Below, in pieces: positions 22,030-33,164 of a stretch of DNA of 40,579 bases. The stretch's first letter is position 1, and each line of letters starts with the position of its first letter. The notes under the pieces were generated by a model. The model was not told the DNA's origin. It saw nothing but the letters and a program-made list of their open reading frames with translations, and did no database searches. A program made the position numbers and the translations under genes. The DNA lies in the NCBI RefSeq assembly GCF_001039355.2, contig NW_019773626.1, positions 331,445-372,023 on the forward strand, in the 5' to 3' direction. The DNA is from Lingula anatina. Lineage: Eukaryota; Brachiopoda; Lingulata; Lingulida; Lingulidae.

Positions 22030-22560
22030 ATATTTTGATTAGTTCCACGAAGCGTTGGCCAAGAAAAACAATGGGTATTTCATGGGTGGATAAAATCACC
22101 AACACCGAAGTGCTGCAGAGGGCGAAACTACCGGCCGGCGATTCACACTGGCGCGGAATCATTCCAAAGGCTCTACTAAGGTGGGTTGGACAAGTGGACC
22201 AGTGGACAAGTGGAAGGCACAACCGCGATCGCCATTGCGACAGTTGTGAAACGCAGCCACAAATGCGCGAAGACTTTGCGACGGGGTTGACTGAAGCTGT
22301 AGGGAAATATATGAAGAAAAAAAAAAAAAAAAGATTTACCGCAACTACGCAAATTGTGAATGTCGTATGAAAGCCGGTCCTGTGGTTGCCGAAAATGCTC
22401 TTTTTCTCACAGGCTACATCTAACAAGATGGCAGGTCTTGAGGAACCCAACACATGATCCTACACAAAACATCTCGTGTCCACAGTGCGGCAGAGTTTGC
22501 GTAAACAGATATCACATTTTAACTTCGATCGCATTTATAGTCAGTTTGCAGATATCCCCT
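22030..22560 (+). pseudogene. Decayed non-LTR retrotransposon, 3' end of reverse-transcriptase ORF
   Basis: The translation contains GISWVDKITNTEVLQRAKLP and ALLRWVGQV, close to the conserved stretch after the reverse-transcriptase domain of many metazoan LINE ORF2 proteins (established knowledge, recognised by eye). After frame breaks it continues with QVLRNPTHDPTQNISCPQCG, ending in a CxxC zinc-knuckle-like C-terminus. The conserved blocks lie in different frames and a poly-A tract (22317-22331) interrupts the middle, so it cannot be functional. No 5' part of the element is present. It lies 1.2 kb upstream of GCLC. Similar fragments are usually annotated as endonuclease-reverse transcriptase or craniofacial-development-protein-like. 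Confidence 0.7.
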
Positions 22561-23779
22561 CTTCTTTTTTATATCCTTAAACGTTTGATCATATCAACTC
22601 TTGACAAAAATCAACATAAAAATACGAAGACCTTAACAGTCGTCCACTTTCACTCTATGTTGTTGAAAAAAGTGAGAAAAATGCCTCCAATTCAGACAGT
22701 GTGTACGGGCCAACCGAAATCTGCGGATAAACTGCTACGTGCCCTTAGCTCTCCCTAACGACTGACATAGGCTATATGTTTTTCTAGTTTAAATTGAGAA
22801 CGCGTAGGTAGATACATGTAGCTACATGGGCCTATTTTATTAGATGAAAAAAAAAAAGACGAAAACAATACAAAACAAATCCAGAAAAAAAATCCCTTCA
22901 TTTCAAATGAAATTTTTGTCCCTTTTTTTTATTTTCCAATTTAAAGATGACGTTTAAAATCTGTTAAAAAGACCAATGGTCATGTTCATTTAACAGTCCT
23001 ATTATACACCACAGATATAGTTGTTATATCTTGGGATGTCAGGATATCTACCAAAATTAATTCTTTAAAATTCTCCATAACAAAAAATGAAACAGACGAG
23101 ACAAAATTTCGTTAAGTTGAATAACGAGCGATATCTCCGGAATGATTAATAATTAATGGTTGAGGGTAGATATAGGGCCTAAATAGGGCCTCGTACAGTT
23201 TTAAGAAATAGGCCTACAAATTACCTAAACTAGGCTTAGGCCCTATAAAATTTGCGGTAGGTCCCCTTACATGAATGCTTGTTAACAGAAACATTTGCTG
23301 AACAAAAAAGACATTGTTCATTTACCTATCAGAGCATACTTTTTAACGTTAGTTCTAATGTTTATTTAATTACATTGTATTCATACATGTAGGCTCTTTC
23401 ATCCTTTAGGTCTACTAGACTATCTTAATAGCCTACTGAGGGGTCTATTTTGTAAATTATTTTTCTTTTAGATCGTTCCGCAACGAAATTGGGGTTTGAG
23501 AAAATGCATTATAGAGAGCAGACCCCTCTTAAATCAATATTATCCTAAGAGAGTTAGGATAGCCCATTGAAAAACAGTGAATCAACAAGTAACATTGCAC
23601 AACTCGCTTAAAATCTAGATGTGCTGAATCATGGAAGTCGTCACTGCGCAAGCGCCATGACCCAAACCTTGACCTCATACCCACAAGCTTAGAGACATAA
23701 ACCATTACTCGCAGCAAGACGGTGAATTCTAAAAATCCGCTGTGAGGGTTAAGACGATCCATTAACACAGCTTGCCCAG
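22561..23779 (+). promoter_or_regulatory. Upstream flank of GCLC (putative promoter and 5' UTR)
   Basis: AT-rich, no gene. A cluster of TAGGCC/AGGCCTA motifs lies at 23168-23246. The 140 bases before the ATG are less AT-rich and contain TGCGCAAGCGCC (23645-23656), which fits the NRF1 consensus at 10 of 12 positions. I found no clear TATA box and no perfect antioxidant response element (TGACNNNGC) on either strand near the start, although vertebrate GCLC is NRF2-controlled. Confidence 0.45.
23645..23656. promoter_or_regulatory. NRF1-like GC palindrome upstream of GCLC
   Basis: TGCGCAAGCGCC resembles the nuclear respiratory factor 1 site (YGCGCAYGCGCR) with two mismatches. It is 124 bp upstream of the start codon, where such sites often sit in TATA-less promoters. 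Motif evidence only. Confidence 0.35.
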
Positions 23780-23929
23780 ATGGGTCTACTGTCCGAAGGG
23801 ACGCCACTGTCATGGGAAGAGACCAAGGCCAAAGCCGATCACGTTCGAGAACATGGAATCACCCAGTTCATTAATCTCTGGAAACGACATAAAGATGTGA
23901 AGAAGGACTGTTTGCTTTGGGGCGACGAG
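23780..23929 (+). CDS. GCLC: GCLC exon 1
   Basis: Residues 1-50, ending LLWGDE; donor GAG|GTAGGT. A second GT at 23934 would break the frame into exon 2, so the first is used. The ATG at 23780 is in the context CAGATGG. Confidence 0.93.
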
Positions 23930-26337
23930 GTAGGTAGATGAAAGGGATTTTCGCTGTTGTGAAGTGTGATTGCAAAAGTAAAAACGCCCTGGGCGTTCGT
24001 GACGTGTCAAGGTCTCAGACTGCATAAACTTGTTCATCTAATGTGTGTTATAATTGACAATTTTGGTACTGTATTCATAGTAAATATAGAGGCCCATCTC
24101 ATTTAACTATCGGACGAATATAATTTTGTGTTCGTTTTTATTATATATTTTATCATCTTTAGGTTGAGTACACATTAGTTCACTTGGACCACGAGAACGA
24201 GAAGAGCAGTCTGCTACTTAAGGGAGACAAAGTTTTACACGTGCTACAGCAACAAGAGAGAGAAAACCCTGCGTAAGTTTTGGGAGCTTGTGATAGGATT
24301 AAACGTTTGATGATTGGTTTTGAAACACTCAAACACAGCCTGCAAGGTTTTATATTGGTGCCATTCCAAATGGTAAGTCTGATTGGAGCAGGGCCAGGAA
24401 AATTGTGCAAATTTATAGTACTGTTATACTGTCCACTGCCTTTATATAGCTTTAGACCAGTTCTTCATGTTGTAGGGGTTGACAATAATTTAGTAAAAAC
24501 CCCTAAAGCAATTTTTTATTTGTCTTATATTATTTATTCATTTGTTCTTGGATGGGGCTGAGAGGGGTCAGGGGATTTTGAGTCAATCCATTAATCTATT
24601 TAGGCAAGTAAAAAAAACCCGGGCAGGAAAATTGGGGAAAGCACTTACAGTACACCAAAGACAAATACACAGATCTCTTATTACCATCCTCTGGCAAGTA
24701 AACTGACTAGTAGTATTAAGACTGGTGGCGTTAAGAGTTTTTGGCACAGCCTGTAGATAGGTAAGGGCAGCTTTAAAATGGAAAGGAGCCTAGTGGAAAA
24801 GACCAGTTGCTAGTAGATCTTTCTTCTTTCTCAGTACTAGTAGGCAATTTATAAGATTATACATCTACAGCATCAGTTATACTGGCCACTGTTTTTTGCT
24901 TTGGGGCTGCTGGAGTAACACCATTACATAAATAAATAGATTAATGTACTACAGTTGTCTGGGTTGTGCGTCTATCACCTGTGATACAGATGTAAGCAGG
25001 ACTTAACAAGGGTCTGTCTGTATCAGGGGCCATTCAGAATAGATAATCCAAGTATTAAGTGATCCGCCGACCAAATATGGCCGGTTTCAGAAGAGATGCC
25101 GCTAATCCCATGATGGTCTCCCCACCTCTACATGCGCCGTCGCTGTGGGGCCTAGCAATCAAACATCGGAGCCGAGATTTAATCCGTTTAATGGCACATG
25201 TGGAGGCAGGGAGACCATTAGAAATCAGCGACATCTCTTTTGAAGTGTGGTCGGCCACATTTAATTGGTGGATCAGTTAGTACTCGGATCATTTATTCTG
25301 AATGGCCCCGTATAGTTACTAGTAGGGTAGGCCAGCGGAGAAAGCGCCTGCTAGCAAACAGTTTTAAATTGCCTGCTTGAACGATACCATACAGATACAT
25401 AGGCATATGGTTGAATGCTCTAAGCCTTGGAGTAAAATTAGAATCAAGAACATATTTAATTCTTGTGCTTACTTGTTGACTAAACATTTGGTCTAAAAGC
25501 TGAGATCAGTTTTAAGTCAGATGTCTTAAATTTTTTAAAAATTGATCAATGCTTTTTTATAAGCAGTGAGAAAAGGGGAAAGTTTGACTACCTTGAAGTC
25601 TAGACTCGTGCATCATCATGTATGCATAAAATGTAGCCGTCTAAATTAGAAGTTAAGATCATGGGTAGACAATGGTAGTCAGGTTAAAAAATGCAGTCTG
25701 TATTTCAACATGTATATACTGATGGGTTCTCTAAACAACTGACTTTGGTAATTAAAGAAAAAAATTGAATACCACTGATTTTTTCATTATTTTTTGCCCG
25801 AGAAAAGGTTCTATGAAAACGAGGCACTAATGTATCTATACACAAATATGAACTTGGATACTGTTCCATATATGGTTATTACTTATAATTTCAAATTTCT
25901 CATTAAAAAAAAAATTCAGCAATTTAATTCAACATTATCAGACACTTGCAAAAATAAACTGGCTAATACATAACCAACTCGCTTATTAAAACTATTTGCA
26001 ATCGGTATTTAAGATGATTTCTAAAAGTCAGTCGTACTTAAACAGCAAAGGTAGGCAATCTTTATTATTGTGAAATGATAAACACATTTAGGACATGCAA
26101 AAAAGGGAAAGGAAGGGAATTTTCTTGGTTAAAATATTATCAGCTTTTTGGTTAGTGGTGAGCAGTACAATGCATGTTTGTTGAAGAAATATATACATAT
26201 GCATCTGAGCTTTTATTGTCAAAACTATCAATTCACCTATAAAACTTTGTATGTAAATGAAATTGAATCATATGTTTTAGGGTACTGGTGATTCTTTTAA
26301 TAGGGAAAATGTGGACTTTTGGTTTCATGATTTCATT

Positions 26338-26372
<35 letters not shown>

Positions 26373-27362
26373 TTTGCATTGGAAACTCAAATTTACCAGT
26401 TTCTGAAAAGAAGTCATATGAGTTTTGGTAGTATTTTCAAATCTATGAAAAAGAATCATGATAGCTTTTGCTTTTATTTTCAGTTTTTATGAATCAAGAA
26501 AAATCTGTACATTAGTAAAACAGTGCTGCTTGAATGGGCTCATGTCTTTCATTTTATTTATGAACATCTTCTGTCTTTGCAAAATCATGAGCAGATTTTT
26601 TTCACTAAGGTATTTAAGTGGTGCATGTCTAGACGTTTTAAGAGCAGTAGAAGTAATTTGTATGTCTAGCTTAGAAATGTAACTAATTAAAAAACTTGCA
26701 ATTCATGCATCATGCCTTTTAATAACCTGAGATAAAATGTTATCTTTACTTTCACTGCAGAATGATTGCCTATCCTAAAGATTGTATCTTAACTTCTTGA
26801 GAGAAACTTGTCAAGTAACAAACAGACAAATCAAGGATGGTTCAAAATACCTACTTTTGTTGAATGAACTTGAAGTAATTTTAAATAACAGTCCGGTATT
26901 CAATTTTGCTGAATCATTCTAATACCAGATTGTGTTGTTTATTTTTCATTTGTCATCATGATATAGCAATTTCTTTTCTCTTTTTATTTCAATTTGGTTG
27001 TAGGCAGTTTTATTGGATGTTTTTCTATACATGATTTTGAATATGACTTGTTACTTTTGCTCCCAGTTTCTAATATAATCATATTTTGCCTTTCATCTTA
27101 ATTCTCTCACTCTTTTACTCACACACACACACACGCACACACGCATGCATGCACGCATGCACACACACACACACACACACCAGGGACAGATCCACAGATA
27201 TATTTTGACGGTCTTTTAAATTATTTTTGTTGATCCATCCTCCATTTTTGACTGTCTTCTGAAAGAAAAAATTAGATCCCTTTCAATGTAGACTGGAAAT
27301 TTCTGACCTTCTTCCAGAAGATGACTTACGTCTGCCCCTGTGCTCTGTAACAGCAAGAACTC

Positions 27363-27404
<42 letters not shown>

Positions 27405-30400
27405 ACATGACTTCTCACAGTTGAACATTTTAAACTGCTATCACACAGCTACATAATATAAGCAGGTCATCTTCAAGTGGCAGGTTGTCCATTAGGACCA
27501 ATATTTATAATGGAAGTAAACTTGTAATATTTGCTAATGCCCTGCACCTTTCAGTGTTGTTGAACCATGAGTTCATTGAACCAAGGATAATCTCACCTTA
27601 AATACCTTGGTTGTATGAAGACATGTTTGCATTTGTGATGGGCAGATCTTTCTCCTTGTAAGAAGAATACGACAACGACACCATCTTTTCAGTGGGGAAA
27701 TATTGTGCATTTAACAGATACAAAAATTTAAAGTCACAATTTGTTAAAATTAGAACATTTCTAATGGGTGGTGGCTACAAAATGAAAAGCCAGGCTACTC
27801 TATAGTTCTATTTTATACATTAACACACCAGAAATGCCATACAGAAATGTGATTTTTGTAGTTAAAAATTACTTATCTGAAAATTAGATAATTTTGCCCA
27901 TTGAGCCATTAACGTATAAGAAGAATCCACAACTTGTCGGTATGTTGCCCAGGATAAACCTGACAGACTGCAAATTTATTTTAATTTAAAAATGACAAAT
28001 TATGTTGATGCATTATGATAAAATAATAGTGATATTATAAAAGTGTAGATAATATTAGAGAGGAAAGGAACCAAAAGTGGTGTTTTTTTTAACTAAAAAG
28101 TGAAAAGCAGACCATAAATTTTGATATATATGTACAAAATATGTTCAATTGGGCCTTTTATTCTTGAAATCTAGCATAGCATAAGTGGAAGATGGACCAC
28201 TTATCAGCAAGGGGTATCGTTCATCAACTGAAGCTTCATATGTTCTATCACGTACACCTTGTTAGCTTGTGTTGTAACTTGAATTAATTACCTAGTCTAT
28301 GTCATAGATCAAATACCAGTTGCGGAACTATTTTGCATATAGCTACTAGTAGGCAGTGTTTCATATGACTGAAGTTAAGCACTGTGTTGTATTTCATGTA
28401 ATCATACATGCCTACATGTATCTTCATTCTACACAAAATGTAGCATGGCTCGGGCCAATGTTTTCTGGTCAAACTGTATTTTGAAGTTGATAAGATAGTC
28501 ATGAGTATATATCACAAGTTTTGTGATGAATTTGTCTTCTATAAAAATATATTTAATAATATATTAATATCATTTAATGATGAATGTAATTTGTTCATAT
28601 TTTTGCAGGGACAATATGGCAGCAAGAAATAAAAATAATTTTAAAAAAGGAAAAATCTTCCATAATAAACAAATTTTGCTCATATTTTTTCAGGGACCTA
28701 AAAACAATATGGCGACCAGAATATGCAAATTACATGGTGGAGGGGACACCAGGGAAACCATACGGTGGACTGATGGCTTACTTTAATATGGTGGAGGCCA
28801 ACATGAGAAGAAGGTTAATTTTGCTTTTAGATAACTTTTCTCGTTTTGATATTTCATGAAAGATTATGTTGACTATTCATCAGAATCAGTACACTTTATA
28901 CATTGTCTTATGTATTTCCTATACATTTCATTGGAAAATGAATATATATACATTCTACGTAAGATAAATTACTAAGAAGAGGAAAAAAATTCATTAAAAG
29001 TTGTCGTTGTCTTTTGTAAAAAAAAATTATAATAGTATCTGTTATAAATTTATAATAAAAAAATCAAGAGGATCAGGTAGAAAACCAAGGTCGGCAAATA
29101 TAAATTTTGATCATATTTGTATTATAGGAGAAAGGAAGTGATGAGACTTCTGTCCGAGCCGGGAGAGACGGCCCTCTCTGTTGTCACATTTCCAAGGTAA
29201 GGAGATCCGTAAATGCTTCTCATTCATTTTCATGACAGACACCACATGACATTCACTGCCTTGTGATTTATTTAATTTTATTCCACGAGTGATGTATCGA
29301 ACATTGGGATAATTGCTGTCGTATGTTGCTTACAAGAAATGCACATATACATATTTATATACGCTTCAGTATAAATACAATGAAATACAAGTGTGGTTAT
29401 AGTGTTGTTTGAAGCAGTAGTTACAAGCATTTGTCACCGCACCCACTGTATTATGGAAGGGGGGGGACTGGGGGGATGGGACTATCTTGGGGAGGTGTTG
29501 TTTGGGGGGAATCGTTCTGGAACCATGCAGCATAAAAGAATGTAAGTATCATGGCTAAACCTTGAGGATTAAACTATTGTATAATGCATACACTGGGTAC
29601 AGGGGAAATGCATGCTATTTCTAAATTTAGCTGACCTCAGCTGTCATTTTTTAGCACAGTTATAATGGAGTATGTAATACAAGATACGCTGGGTGTTATA
29701 AATTTTCAAATGGCCTACATTTTCCAACTTGGGTCACTTTATTTTTAACCAGTCTGTTTCCTATAACCTACTTTTCAGGTTGGTTTGACCTTATTTCAGT
29801 CATATTGTTTCCAGAAATCTACTTGTACCCAGCTTGGGTCACTGTATTTTTATCCAACCTTTTCCAATATAAAACCTACTGTTTTCCATTTTTTTTCTTC
29901 ACTTTGAGTTTTTATCCAGTCTGTTTTTTATGACCTACTTTTCCAGGTTGGGTTGCCCTAATTTCAGCCGGCCTGAGTTCCCGCCCACACCCACAGAGGG
30001 CGCCTCTAGGTCTTTATTTTACCCTGAAGAGGTCATCTTTCCAGGACACCCCAGATTCAAGTAAGAATCTGTAGGTTAATAAAAATTAGTTACGGTCTGT
30101 GTCCAAAAAAAAAAATAAATAGAAAAATAATTATAATAAAATAAAGCATTTTCTTCTGCTGACCCTTGAAAAAAAGGTGCTACCCCTGCTAAGCATGTAT
30201 CATTATATAAACTGCAGCTATTATTATATAATAAAAAAGAGAACTCTGGAGCAGTAAATTAAGGGTTTACAAGCTTGAAGTTCTTTATTATCGTATCTTT
30301 TCCAGATATTGTATAAGATTTAATAAAGATATGACTGTCATGTTGTTATAGGACCTTAACAAGAAACATCAGACAGAGAAGAGGAGAAAAGGTAGCAATT

Positions 30401-30898
30401 AATATTCCAAGTAAGTTCAGTAAACCTCTAAGAGACCATTTCCAAACTCTGTCATACTAACTGTGGATCGATCTGTCTCTGAGGACTAACCCCAATATGG
30501 CGATATTGTAATACATATACCTGTACAAATTACAATGTATCCTCTGCTTGACGTTTTAGTATTCAAAGACAAAAAACACACCAAGTCTTATCCTAGAGGT
30601 CTTATCACAATATGTCGATATTGCAATATATGTACATTTACAAATTTTTCTTGTTTTAGTTTTCAAAGACAAAAACACACCAAGTCCTTTCCAAGAGGAC
30701 TTATCCCAATATGGCGACAGCGGGGAGTCTCAGGCGGCCTCCCTGCCTGACCACATCTACCTGGATGCCATGGGCTTCGGGATGGGGTGTTCTTGTCTCC
30801 AGATGACATTCCAGGCGTGTAATATAGACGAGGCACGACACCTTTACGACCAGCTGGCGCCGCTTTGTCCTATCATTGTAAGTTTGTGTGTATGCAGG

Positions 30899-30940
<42 letters not shown>

Positions 30941-33107
30941 AGAGAGAGAGAATGAGAGAGAGCAGGTGGCAACATATGTGGATACAAGCAGGTCTGTGAT
31001 AATTCTGGAAAATGGCTGTGTGTGTGTGTGTATGTGTGTGCGTGCACATGCATTTGTGCATGTGCATTCAGGTGTGCACAAGCACACTTGCTTGTGTTGG
31101 TGTGCGGCACTTCTATTTGAGAGAGAGAGAGACAGGGATTAGAAACATTTGCGAAGAAGTTCCGCCTCAATCATGAATCTTCACTTATCAGAATTTCCCC
31201 ACATACTCAGTTTTATAATTCTATAATGTATTCTTTGTTCAAATTTTCAGATGGCCCTTAGTGCTGGTTCACCAATCTACAGGGGTTTTCTGTCTGACAT
31301 AGACTGCCGCTGGTTTGTGATCTCCAACTCTGTGGACTGTCGGACTAGAGAGGAGAGAGGCCTGGAGGTACGGACTGCTCACAGCGCCATCTATTGAGTG
31401 TTTTAAGCACCATTTTGCCATGAAGGCTATCATATAACACCCTGTTGACAACCATTTGTGTATTATCAATAATATGATAAAATTTTTGATGAAATTACTA
31501 AGTATCAATTTTAGTGAATGTGCCAGTGGTAACAGTAAAGGTTACTGTGAAATGAGGATGAAATGAAAACGGATACATTCTTTATTTTTCATTTGAATTT
31601 GGAGGTTGAGTACAATATGTACGCTTGTAGAAAAAAAAATATTGTTAAAGTTACTGACAAGTCGAATAAGTTATTATCACATGTTTATATGCTTTATCTG
31701 TTACAGTAATTTATGTTATGCTTGATATAGTGCTACCACTTTAAAATGTTTGATGAAAGTGTAGAAACAGCTTGAACTTGCTTCATTGTAATGTGTTCTT
31801 TGACTTGTTTCAGCCCCTCCAGAAGGACAGATTCAGGATACATAAGTCACGTTATGACACAATAGACTCTTATTTGGGACCGTGCAATGCGTGTTATAAC
31901 GACATCGACATGGTTTACGACAGAGACATATGCAGCAGGCTCAAGGCAGCAGGTGATTGATTGATCAGTTGATTGATTGATTTATTGATTGTTTATTGAT
32001 TAATTGGTTGGTTGGTTGGTTGGTTGACTATTTTTTTGGTAGGATGATGATTACACAAACGGGAGAAACAGACATCTGAATAAAAGAAATAAATAGGAAT
32101 TTTGAATTTTGAATTTTGATTGTGATAAAGTAAGTAATTTTAATTATATTATATTATATTATATTATATTATATTATATTATATTATATTATATTATATT
32201 ATATATTATATTATATTATATTATATTATATTATATTATATATCTGTTTCAGGTGTGGATGAGCTGTTGGCAAGACACGTGGCCCACTTATTTATCAGGG
32301 ACCCTATATCGTTATTCAGTGAGAAAATTGACCAGAACGATGAGGAAGAGAGTGATCATTTTGAGGTAGGAGCTATACTGCAGGCCAGCAGTCGGAAATT
32401 TAATATATTTTTTTTTTCTGAAAAAATCGACCTTGTATCCCATCTTAGTTGACCCACCTTAAGAAATGGCATAAAAGCCAGGGCCCAGTAGATTAAATTT
32501 TTGATTCATAGTGGACCTTTTCTGTTCTTTCAACCCTTGGCTATGGGCATGTACAGATGGTCATCTCAAAGTAACATTGGCAGTTTGAAATGCAGGTTTT
32601 AAATGTTTGTTTATGTCTCATCAACTTTTGTTTGAATTTCAGAACATCCAGTCCACAAACTGGCAGTCAATGCGCTTCAAGCCGCCACCTCCAAACTCTG
32701 ACATTGGCTGGAGAGTGGAGTTTAGACCCACCGAGGTAAGGATCAATATACAGTGGTTAAAGGCTAGCAATTAGATAATTTAATATATTTTTCATTATTA
32801 TATCACTTTTATTTTTTGGCACTTAATTTGTCTGCTGTTGAGCTCATTTTGATGATTACAAAAAATATTATTAAAAATATCCCTCTTTAGTTTTTTGATA
32901 ATTCATAATATTTTATCATACTCATGTCTATTACACTACATGCACCGAAAATGAAAAACTGTATTTTACTCCAGGTCCAGCTAACAGACTTTGAAAATGC
33001 AGCCTATGTGGTGTTTGTGGTGCTGCTGACCCGAGTGATCCTGTCTTTCCATCTGAACCTGGTGATACCAATATCTAAGGTAAAGTGCAGGCCTTTGTTT
33101 GTTAATA

Positions 33108-33164
<57 letters not shown>

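Larger units (their letters stand above)
24273..28693 (+). other. GCLC intron 2
   Basis: 4.4 kb, the largest GCLC intron. Contents: a complete foldback element (25026-25309), a (TTTA)n run (26337-26375), a (CA)n run (27119-27180), a truncated MITE (27181-27322), a (CT)n run (27365-27399) and a duplicated acceptor near the 3' end (28590-28620). The remainder is AT-rich with no coding signal. Confidence 0.7.

Noticed and set aside
23930-23935. Alternative GCLC exon 1 donor at 23934
   Set aside because: It would add five bases and break the frame into exon 2; the donor at 23930 gives the conserved GDEVEY junction.
30535-30750. 71-codon open frame upstream of GCLC exon 7
   Set aside because: It is the pseudo-exon copy and the true exon read in a shifted frame; it explains the duplication but is not a gene.
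30701-31170. Minus-strand frames rich in His-Thr repeats
   Set aside because: Produced by the GT/CA microsatellites in intron 7.
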